Assembly: GCA_002733735.2 (NCBI GenBank)
Contig: NVWT02000015.1
Location: 31,402 to 37,939, forward strand
Direction of reading: 5' to 3'
DNA length: 6,538 nt
Origin: Robiginitomaculum sp.
GTDB taxonomy: Bacteria; Pseudomonadota; Alphaproteobacteria; Caulobacterales; Maricaulaceae
Made by a program: the position numbers and the translations under genes. Shown here piece by piece: positions 1 through 5,219 of the stretch. The notes under the pieces are model-generated. The model was not told the DNA's origin and made no database searches. It worked only from the letters and a program-made list of their open reading frames with translations. The first letter of the stretch is position 1; each line of letters starts with the position of its first letter.

Positions 1-1300
1 CTTTTTCCTGTCCTCCCTCCTTGGTGGGGGAGGTGTCCCGAAGGGACGGAGGGGGGGAAGCATCTGCCAATGCATAATACCGTCCCATAACACCCTGCAA
101 TGAAGTAAATTCAACCACCATTTGCGTAGTTAGATCGGCCTTTGCCAACATGGCCGCGCGTTTGCTAAGCTTTGGATCAGCGCCAACAATCGGCGCAAGT
201 TGTTCAGCCAATGCCGCCACCCTTATCGCCTTATCATAGACACTACCCAGTTTTTGGTGAAATACCACATCGCGCAAGGCATCAATCCGGCTATCAAGGC
301 TTTGCGCCCGATCCGTATCCCAAAAATGCCGCGCATCAGCCAAACGCGCGGTTAAAACCCGCTGATTACCCTGCACAATCGCTTTGCCTTTATCAGGCGC
401 GTCCAAATTCGCCACCACTAGAAAATTAGCCGCCAATTTGCCGGTTTTGGCATCATTCACCGAGAAATATTTTTGATGTTTTGCCATAGAAAGCGTGATC
501 ACTTCCGGCGGTAGATCAAGAAATTCCTCGTCCATTTGCCCGAGCAAAACCACCGGCCATTCGGCCAAGCCGGTAACTTCATCAAGCAAGGCTGCATCCT
601 CAACCAGTTCAAGGCCGTTTTGTGTGCAAACCTGCTCTATCTGCTGTGAGATTTTGGCCTTGCGATCAACCGCATCAAGCAAGACATGGCCATTGCCCTC
701 AAGCTGCTGGCGATAATCAGCAAAAGATGAGACCTTAAACGCACCCTGCCCCATCACCCGATGACCAAAAGTTTGATTACCGGATTGCACACCAGCCACT
801 TCAAACGGCACTATTTCGCCATCAAGCAAGCAGATAATTCCGTGCAAAGGCCGCACCCAGCGAAAACTTCCCGATCCCCATTTCATCGACTTTGGCCACG
901 GAAAATCGGTCATTACTTGCGGTATCGCTGTGGCCAAAACGTCTGCAGCCAATTGTCCGGGTTTATCAATTTTCGCCACCCAGAACTTGCCTTTTTTGTC
1001 TTCCGCCTGCTCGCATTGTTCTTGGCTAACACCGGCGCCGCGTAAAAAACCAGCCATTGCTTGTTCTGGTGCGCCGACCCTTGGACCTTTTCGTTCCTCG
1101 GTCACATCCGGGGATTTTTCGGGCAGGTCAGCAATTACCAAAGTCAAACGCCGTGGCCCAAAAAAGGTTTTCACATCGGCAAACTTAAAACCAGCATCGT
1201 TTAAGGCCTTGGAAAGCAAACGTCCCAAATCAGCGGCAGCTTTGGTCTGCATCCGCGCCGGTATTTCTTCAGAGAAAATTTCAAGTAATAACTCAGCCAT
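1..1300 (-). CDS. glyS: Glycine--tRNA ligase beta subunit, N-terminal 433 residues (3' end outside window)
   Basis: This is the beta chain of the alpha2beta2 bacterial glycyl-tRNA synthetase. It acts in the cytoplasm with GlyQ to charge tRNA(Gly), and in this family the beta chain contributes most of the tRNA recognition. The reverse-strand translation opens MAELLLEIFSEEIPARMQ, the standard GlyS N-terminus. Other GlyS hallmarks follow: TFFGPRRL near residue 59, PWPKSMKWGSGSFRWVRPLH near 134-153, a KHQKYFSV segment near 274, and KADLTTQMVVEF..LQGVMGRYY near 388-407. About 433 residues are visible of a family length near 690, so the C-terminal part lies off the left edge. The ATG at 1300 overlaps the glyQ stop by one base and has a strong GAGGAGG ribosome site 7 nt upstream, which fixes the start and indicates translational coupling. 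From about residue 415 the frame enters a palindromic DNA repeat and reads SPPPSLRDTSPTKEGGQEK, which does not look like GlyS. The identification is secure; whether the frame resumes correctly beyond the edge cannot be seen. Confidence 0.97.
   Translation of the reverse strand, partial: MAELLLEIFSEEIPARMQTKAAADLGRLLSKALNDAGFKFADVKTFFGPRRLTLVIADLPEKSPDVTEERKGPRVGAPEQAMAGFLRGAGVSQEQCEQAEDKKGKFWVAKIDKPGQLAADVLATAIPQVMTDFPWPKSMKWGSGSFRWVRPLHGIICLLDGEIVPFEVAGVQSGNQTFGHRVMGQGAFKVSSFADYRQQLEGNGHVLLDAVDRKAKISQQIEQVCTQNGLELVEDAALLDEVTGLAEWPVVLLGQMDEEFLDLPPEVITLSMAKHQKYFSVNDAKTGKLAANFLVVANLDAPDKGKAIVQGNQRVLTARLADARHFWDTDRAQSLDSRIDALRDVVFHQKLGSVYDKAIRVAALAEQLAPIVGADPKLSKRAAMLAKADLTTQMVVEFTSLQGVMGRYYALADASPPPSLRDTSPTKEGGQEK
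11..57. repeat. GC-rich palindromic repeat inside the glyS frame
   Basis: This short block is much richer in G and C than the surrounding gene. It has two adjacent inverted-repeat units. GTCCC (35-39) pairs with GGGAC (43-47) around a GAA loop. CCTCCC (12-17) pairs with GGGAGG (28-33), and the stem can extend inward with a wobble pair. The same left arm could alternatively pair with the G-rich run at 48-56, giving a longer outer stem. The general form (C-rich arm, TCCCTTCGGGA core, C-rich arm) resembles dispersed palindromic repeats that I recall from many alphaproteobacterial genomes; I could not search for other copies. The element lies inside glyS and contains no stop in the glyS frame. 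Its left boundary is uncertain because the window ends about 10 bases away. Confidence 0.75.
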
Positions 1301-2175
1301 CACCCGGCCTCCTCAAGCGCAACCCAAGCATTCGCACAACCCTTGGCCAGATCACGAACCCGCTTGATGAAGCTGGCACGTTCCGTGGCCGAAACCACAC
1401 CTCTAGCATCAAGAATATTAAACGCATGAGAAGCTTTTAGTACAAAATCATACGCCGGAAGCGGCAGGCTTTTTTCTAATAACAAATTACATTGCGCTTC
1501 GGCATCGGCAAACCAACGGGTGAACATTTGCGTATCCGCATGATGAAAATTAAAATGCGAAAACTGACGTTCGTTTTCTTGAAACACATCGCCGTAGCTC
1601 ACACCATCATTGTTGAACGCCAGATCATAAATGCTGTCCACACCTTGCACATAAGTTGCCAAGCGCTCCAGCCCATAAGTTAGCTCGCCAGACACCGGAT
1701 TGACCTCTAGGCCGCCAACTTGTTGAAAATAAGTAAACTGACTAATTTCCATGCCATCGCACCAGACCTCCCAACCCAAGCCCCACGCACCAACAGTCGG
1801 ATTTTCCCAATCGTCCTCAACAAAACGCACATCATGCAAACCCATGTCGATACCAATCGCCACAAGGCTGTCCAAGTATAATTGTTGCAAATTATCCGGG
1901 CTGGGTTTTAGCAAAACCTGAAACTGGTAATAATGCTGTAACCGGTTAGGGTTTTCACCATACCGGCCATCGGCTGGACGGCGACACGGCTGCACATAAG
2001 CGGTATTCCACGGTTTTGAGCCTAAGGAGCGCAAGGTAGTTGCCGGGTGCAATGTTCCTGCTCCGACCTCTAAATCATGCGGTTGTAATATCACACAGCC
2101 TTGATCAGCCCAATATTGTTGCAAAGTCAGAATCAAATCCTGAAAACAAAGTGGTTGTTTCTTCATCTTGTTCAT
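1300..2175 (-). CDS. glyQ: Glycine--tRNA ligase alpha subunit
   Basis: This is the catalytic alpha chain of bacterial alpha2beta2 glycyl-tRNA synthetase, a class II enzyme that makes glycyl-adenylate and transfers glycine to tRNA(Gly). With the ATG at 2175 the protein has 291 residues, within the usual 280-310. It opens with the family segment FQDLILTLQQYWADQGCVI (about residues 11-29). HPATTLRSLG..PW..AYVQP.RRP.DGRYGENPNRLQHYYQFQV (about 43-87) covers the motif 2 region. VEDDWENPTVGAWGLGWEVWCDGMEISQFTYFQQ (about 119-152) follows, and the motif 3 segment TYGLERLATYVQGVDS is near 166-181. The start is uncertain: a TTG at 2193 would give 297 residues and an ATG at 2166 would give 288, and none has a clear ribosome site. 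I prefer 2175 because family members usually have a short leader before FQ.LIL. It is followed by glyS with a one-base overlap and preceded, after about 53 bp, by the methyltransferase gene on the same strand, so the three may be co-transcribed. Confidence 0.97.
   Translation of the reverse strand: MNKMKKQPLCFQDLILTLQQYWADQGCVILQPHDLEVGAGTLHPATTLRSLGSKPWNTAYVQPCRRPADGRYGENPNRLQHYYQFQVLLKPSPDNLQQLYLDSLVAIGIDMGLHDVRFVEDDWENPTVGAWGLGWEVWCDGMEISQFTYFQQVGGLEVNPVSGELTYGLERLATYVQGVDSIYDLAFNNDGVSYGDVFQENERQFSHFNFHHADTQMFTRWFADAEAQCNLLLEKSLPLPAYDFVLKASHAFNILDARGVVSATERASFIKRVRDLAKGCANAWVALEEAG
1308..1314 (-). promoter_or_regulatory. Strong ribosome binding site of glyS within the glyQ 3' end
   Basis: On the reverse strand the bases read GAGGAGG, seven bases before the ATG of glyS. 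The site sits inside the last codons of glyQ (for ALEEAG). Together with the TGATG stop-start overlap it supports coupled, roughly equal production of the two synthetase chains. Confidence 0.85.
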
Positions 2176-2228
2176 CGAATTGCCAGCGTCCAAAAATAAT
2201 AAGTAAAACGGTTTGTAGCGTTTTTTTA

Positions 2229-2963
2229 TTAAAACACCAGTGCCTGTTTACCCCGTAATATAGCATCAGCAAGGTCTGTATGCTGTTTATCATTTTCATG
2301 CAGCACGAAAGGCGCGCATAAAGTAGCAGTAGCTCGTGAGCCTTTTCTGCCCCTTACCAACACCCGGTGCGCATTATTACCCGCCCTTGGCAATATTGGT
2401 AAAATATGAATATCGCCACAAACCGGCTTTAACAGGCTAAGGATTTCATCAACATATTCCGCCCGATGGATCAAAGTCATATACCCTCTGCTCTTTAACA
2501 CCGAAATGCCTTGTGCGATCCATACCCCCAGGCCCGAAGCATCAGCAACAAACGCCGTATCGCGCCCTTTGGCTGGGATATTGCCTTTGCTGGCATCATC
2601 TTGAAATGGCGGATTAAAAAAAACATGATCCACGCTGTCACGGGCGATAATTGCAGCCAGATCTGCAATATCACCTTGTTTGACTTGCACCTGATTGTCC
2701 AATTGGTTTCGGGTAATATTATCCATCGCCAGTTTGGCCAAATGGCTTTGTTTTTCAATTCCGACAAAACTAGCTGACTTATTGCGCCATGCCGCACACA
2801 AAAGAGCAGTTCCAACACCTGAACCAAGCTCCAGCACTTGCTTTGCGCCTTGAACCTGTATTGCGGCAGCCAGTAAACATGCGTCCATTCCGGCGCGATA
2901 GCCCTTTCCTTGAGCAATCCGCAAAGCTCCGTCCATAAAGAACGGTATTTCCAGCTCATTCAC
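2229..2963 (-). CDS. trmN6: tRNA1(Val) (adenine(37)-N6)-methyltransferase-like protein (YfiC/TrmN6 family)
   Basis: This is a Rossmann-fold, S-adenosylmethionine-dependent methyltransferase of 244 residues. The E. coli member (YfiC/TrmN6) methylates N6 of A37 in tRNA1(Val), next to the anticodon. The N-terminus carries the family signature IAQGKGYRAGMDACLLAAA (about 16-34). SAM-binding motif I is VLELGSGVG (43-51). An acidic residue in GIEKQ (about 68-72) suits ribose binding. The catalytic motif is NPPF (117-120), as in N6-adenine and related amino methyltransferases. The C-terminal LPRAGNNAHRVLVRGRKG (about 191-208) also fits the family. No ATG precedes residue 10; GTG at 2963 is chosen because AAGGGG lies 7 nt upstream, while TTG at 2966 would be only 4 nt from it. 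It diverges from the polyprenyl synthase gene, a neighbourhood I recall as common in alphaproteobacteria. The family call is firm. The exact tRNA substrate is inferred, since related proteins may have other targets. Confidence 0.88.
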   Translation of the reverse strand: MNELEIPFFMDGALRIAQGKGYRAGMDACLLAAAIQVQGAKQVLELGSGVGTALLCAAWRNKSASFVGIEKQSHLAKLAMDNITRNQLDNQVQVKQGDIADLAAIIARDSVDHVFFNPPFQDDASKGNIPAKGRDTAFVADASGLGVWIAQGISVLKSRGYMTLIHRAEYVDEILSLLKPVCGDIHILPILPRAGNNAHRVLVRGRKGSRATATLCAPFVLHENDKQHTDLADAILRGKQALVF

Positions 2964-2970
2964 CAACCTG

Positions 2971-2976
2971 CCCCTT
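2971..2976 (-). promoter_or_regulatory. Ribosome binding site that decides the methyltransferase start
   Basis: The reverse strand reads AAGGGG, 7 nt before the GTG at 2963 and 4 nt before the TTG at 2966. The spacing favours GTG. The nearby ATG at 2959 is in another frame and does not lead into the methyltransferase sequence. Confidence 0.6.
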
Positions 2977-3014
2977 GTTCAACTTTTCCTAGCCTTTACA
3001 CATATCACATTGAT

Positions 3015-3029
3015 TTGCTTGGCAAGCAA
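3015..3029. repeat. Perfect 15-bp palindrome overlapping the ispB -35 box (possible operator)
   Basis: TTGCTTG, a single central G, then CAAGCAA: two perfect 7-bp arms. It overlaps the -35 hexamer TTGGCA (3019-3024) of the rightward promoter. It lies between two divergent genes, so a dimeric repressor or activator bound here could affect both. No regulator is named because the motif does not match one I recognise with confidence. Confidence 0.6.
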
Positions 3030-3047
3030 ACAAGCAGTTTGTATGAT
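3019..3047 (+). promoter_or_regulatory. Sigma70-type promoter of the polyprenyl diphosphate synthase gene
   Basis: The -35 hexamer TTGGCA (3019-3024) and the -10 hexamer TATGAT (3042-3047) each match consensus at five of six positions and are separated by exactly 17 bp. Transcription would start near 3053-3056, leaving a leader of about 25-28 bases before the GTG at 3081. This is the best promoter match I found in the two divergent spacers. Confidence 0.75.
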
Positions 3048-3070
3048 ACTGTAGAAAATTGCAGATTTGC

Positions 3071-3076
3071 GAGGGG
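3071..3076 (+). promoter_or_regulatory. Ribosome binding site that decides the ispB start
   Basis: GAGGGG lies 4 nt before the GTG at 3081 and downstream of the predicted promoter. It supports GTG 3081 over the upstream ATG at 2910, which would lie before the promoter and inside the divergent methyltransferase gene. Confidence 0.65.
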
Positions 3077-3080
3077 CAAA

Positions 3081-4088
3081 GTGGGCATTGCATTGAAAAA
3101 AACTGACCAAAAACAACCAATAGAGCAATTAGCTTCATTGGTTGAAGACGGTATGTCGCAAGTAAATGATCTAATTGCAGAACGAATGCAAAGCCCGATC
3201 GGTATGATCCCCGACCTAGCCGCCCATCTAGTTGATGCCGGCGGCAAAAGACTGCGGCCAATGATAACTCTGGCCACCTCACAAATACTAGGGGTTAGCG
3301 GTGACAACCCAATAAAATTAGCCACCGCAGTAGAGTTCATTCATTCGGCCACATTATTACACGATGATATTGTTGATGGTTCCGAGTTGCGGCGCGGAAA
3401 AACCGCAGCCAATCGGCTTTGGGGAAATTCTGCCAGCATCTTAGTTGGTGATTTTCTGTTTGCTAGATCATTTTCACTCATGGTCGAGACCGGACATATT
3501 GGGGTATTGGGTATTCTCTCCAAAGCTTCAGCGGTTATTGCCGAGGGCGAAGTACATCAATTAGCCGTCATCGGTAATGTAGATCTGCCGATCAAAGAAT
3601 ATATGAAAATTATTGAGGCCAAAACAGCAGAACTATTTGCAGCTGCCGCCAGTGTATCAGCAGTTATTGCCGGCGCACCGGATAAACAGCAACAAGCGTT
3701 GGATAGTTTTGGCAGATGCTTAGGGTTAACGTTTCAACTAATCGATGACGCGCTTGATTATAGCGGCAATGACGATTTGCTTGGCAAACACACCGGCGAT
3801 GATTTTCGCGAAGGCAAACTTACCTTGCCATTGCTACTTGCTTATCGCAAAGCAGATGCTGATACTCAAAAATGGTGGCAACAGGTCTTAGAGGCCGACA
3901 CACGAAATGATGATGACCTTGCAAAAGCTATTCAACTAATCAATCAAAGTGGTGCGTTAGAAGAAACCTTATCACAGGCACGCAAGTTTGCTTTGCAGGC
4001 GCAAACCTCTTTGGAAATATTTGAGCAAAGCCCGATACGAGACTGCCTGATGGAATTATGTGATTTTCTGGTACAACGGCGATCGTAA
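3081..4088 (+). CDS. ispB: Long-chain all-trans polyprenyl diphosphate synthase (octaprenyl/decaprenyl type)
   Basis: This enzyme adds isopentenyl diphosphate units to an allylic primer to make the long trans-prenyl chain of the respiratory quinone, in alphaproteobacteria usually ubiquinone-10. From the GTG start it has 335 residues, the normal size. Visible motifs are GGKRLRP (54-60, diphosphate binding), the first aspartate-rich motif DDIVD (95-99) followed by RRGK, GDFLFARSF (123-131), the second aspartate-rich motif DDALD (222-226), and GDDFREGKLTLPLL (239-252). An alanine five residues before the first DDxxD, not a bulky aromatic, suits a long product; the exact chain length cannot be read. 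An open frame reaches back to an ATG at 2910, but those 57 extra residues lack family character and precede the promoter. The start at 3081 has its own ribosome site and a near-consensus promoter. The gene ends 5 bp from the convergent sugar transferase. Confidence 0.95.
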   Translation: MGIALKKTDQKQPIEQLASLVEDGMSQVNDLIAERMQSPIGMIPDLAAHLVDAGGKRLRPMITLATSQILGVSGDNPIKLATAVEFIHSATLLHDDIVDGSELRRGKTAANRLWGNSASILVGDFLFARSFSLMVETGHIGVLGILSKASAVIAEGEVHQLAVIGNVDLPIKEYMKIIEAKTAELFAAAASVSAVIAGAPDKQQQALDSFGRCLGLTFQLIDDALDYSGNDDLLGKHTGDDFREGKLTLPLLLAYRKADADTQKWWQQVLEADTRNDDDLAKAIQLINQSGALEETLSQARKFALQAQTSLEIFEQSPIRDCLMELCDFLVQRRS

Positions 4089-4093
4089 ATATT

Positions 4094-5113
4094 TTAAGAC
4101 TTACTACTTTTTCGAACCTGTAAATGTATCAACAAAGCCAAACTGGCTGCCGCTGCAAAACCTAAAAACGCACTGGTTGCAGAAATACTAAACAACATGA
4201 CCATAGAGCCAGCGGCAATTATTTGCACCATCAACCAGATAGCTACTTGGCGGTGAGATTTACCGCCCTTAATCATCCACTGATATAAATGATCATTATG
4301 CGCCAACAGCAAGTTTTGCTTTTTTACCACTCTCCAAGCCATGGTTAGCAATACATCAGACAAATACGGCATGAACAATAATGGCATTAACCACAAAACC
4401 GCTGGCGGCCCCGAATTCACCAGCATCAAAGCAGTTCCTGCAAACCAGCTACCGATAAATAATGATCCGGTGTCGCCTAAAAAAACCTTAGCCTTGGGCA
4501 TATTAAATGGCAAGAACCCGCCAAGAGCGCAGGCCAGCAATATTGACGACCAAAACACAGGCCAAACCTCAAACTTGCCTGCCAATATCACCATAATAAT
4601 TGCCGCAGCAAAGGCGCTAAGCGGGATTGCACCATCAGAACCATCAATGAAATTTACTGAGTTGATCAAAGTAAACACAAACAAAGCAGTACCGGCCATG
4701 GCAATCACCCATGGCAATTGCAATTGCACTGCATCAAATGGAATGACTGTCACAGGCCCCAAAAGAAACGCCATTATCAGCGATAAAACACCGATCAGGG
4801 AAAATTTCAACTTCGCCGATATATCATAAGCATCATCAAAAAACCCAAGCAACATCGCCAAAGATGAAAGACCAAGTAAAATCGGATATTCGCTCGCCAG
4901 GAACCCAGAACTAAACGACAGCCATATTGATCCGGCGCCAATGCCAAGCAATAAAGCCAGCCCGCCAGCCGTTGCAATCGGTTGTTTATGCGCCGAACGG
5001 GAATTGGGAATAGCCAGAAAACTGTATCTGGATAACAATTTTGCAGATAGTGCCGAAACAATGACCACCAGCAATAAAACAGGAAATATAACCAACAAGT
5101 CAGGCTCAATCAT
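4094..5113 (-). CDS. WecA/WbpL-like undecaprenyl-phosphate sugar-1-phosphate transferase (glycosyltransferase family 4, MraY-like)
   Basis: This polytopic inner-membrane protein of 339 residues has about ten hydrophobic segments from end to end. The family moves an N-acetylhexosamine-1-phosphate from a UDP-sugar to undecaprenyl phosphate on the cytoplasmic face, starting O-antigen, capsule or similar glycans. Visible features are an N-terminal IPNSRSAHKQPIATAGGLA (about 35-53), the Mg-binding pair in FFDDAYD (D93, D94), NSVNFIDGSDG (151-161, with D157 and D160), FLGDTGSLF (211-219, with D214), and the cytoplasmic loop HNDHLYQ (272-278). The HxxHLYQ loop looks closer to WbpL/WecA than to MraY, which makes a peptidoglycan role unlikely. 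The donor sugar cannot be told. The ATG at 5113 has AAGGAA 10 nt upstream. No other glycan gene is in the window, so it is an orphan here. It is convergent with ispB and divergent from the oxidoreductase gene. Confidence 0.92.
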   Translation of the reverse strand: MIEPDLLVIFPVLLLVVIVSALSAKLLSRYSFLAIPNSRSAHKQPIATAGGLALLLGIGAGSIWLSFSSGFLASEYPILLGLSSLAMLLGFFDDAYDISAKLKFSLIGVLSLIMAFLLGPVTVIPFDAVQLQLPWVIAMAGTALFVFTLINSVNFIDGSDGAIPLSAFAAAIIMVILAGKFEVWPVFWSSILLACALGGFLPFNMPKAKVFLGDTGSLFIGSWFAGTALMLVNSGPPAVLWLMPLLFMPYLSDVLLTMAWRVVKKQNLLLAHNDHLYQWMIKGGKSHRQVAIWLMVQIIAAGSMVMLFSISATSAFLGFAAAASLALLIHLQVRKSSKS

Positions 5114-5123
5114 TTAATTTGTA

Positions 5124-5129
5124 TTCCTT
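5124..5129 (-). promoter_or_regulatory. Ribosome binding site of the sugar transferase gene
   Basis: The reverse strand reads AAGGAA, 10 nt before the ATG at 5113. The spacing is slightly long but acceptable, and no better start lies nearby. Confidence 0.55.
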
Positions 5130-5180
5130 AAATCACTACACAAATAAGCTAAATTTGCCCTGTCGTAGAAAGTTTATGTT

Positions 5181-5207
5181 ACTATAGTCACAAGCGATCA
5201 AGGTCAA
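5181..5207. promoter_or_regulatory. Candidate overlapping divergent promoters with a shared palindromic -10
   Basis: ACTATAGT (5181-5188) is its own reverse complement, so TATAGT, a five-of-six match to a -10 box, appears on both strands. For the leftward sugar transferase gene, TTGACC (reverse complement of 5202-5207) lies 15 bp upstream, shorter than the ideal 17. For the rightward oxidoreductase gene no good -35 lies 16-18 bp upstream (CTGTCG or TGTCGT). The site is therefore tentative for both directions. The rest of the 106-bp spacer shows no terminator, RNA or other recognisable signal. Confidence 0.35.
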
Positions 5208-5219
5208 ATCGGGACACAA

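Noticed and set aside
930..1367. 145-residue rightward open frame opposite glyS
   Set aside because: It is antisense to a clearly conserved glyS/glyQ sequence, has no recognisable domain, and is best explained as a shadow of codon bias.
2198..2230. AT-rich hairpin between the methyltransferase and glyQ (AAAACG with CGTTTT, outer AATAA with TTATT)
   Set aside because: The stem has only two G-C pairs, an 8-base loop and an internal bulge, so it is too weak for an intrinsic terminator. No T-box or riboswitch pattern is seen. Chance is likely in this AT-rich spacer.
2495..2959. 154-residue leftward open frame beginning with ATG at 2959
   Set aside because: It is another frame of the methyltransferase gene. 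It reads W-rich, motif-free sequence, whereas the GTG-started frame carries the SAM-binding and NPPF motifs.
2990..3025. Leftward promoter for the methyltransferase gene in the first divergent spacer
   Set aside because: TTGCCA or TTGCTT can be paired with TATGTG or TGATAT on the reverse strand, but spacing or hexamer match is poor in each case. A promoter must exist nearby but I cannot place it.
2910..3080. 57-residue N-terminal extension of the polyprenyl synthase from an ATG at 2910
   Set aside because: It lies before the predicted promoter and overlaps the divergent methyltransferase gene. It has no family character, and the GTG at 3081 has its own ribosome site and gives the normal length.
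4341..4829. 162-residue rightward open frame opposite the sugar transferase
   Set aside because: It mirrors a membrane protein whose motifs are clear on the other strand; the composition is what antisense of hydrophobic codons gives.
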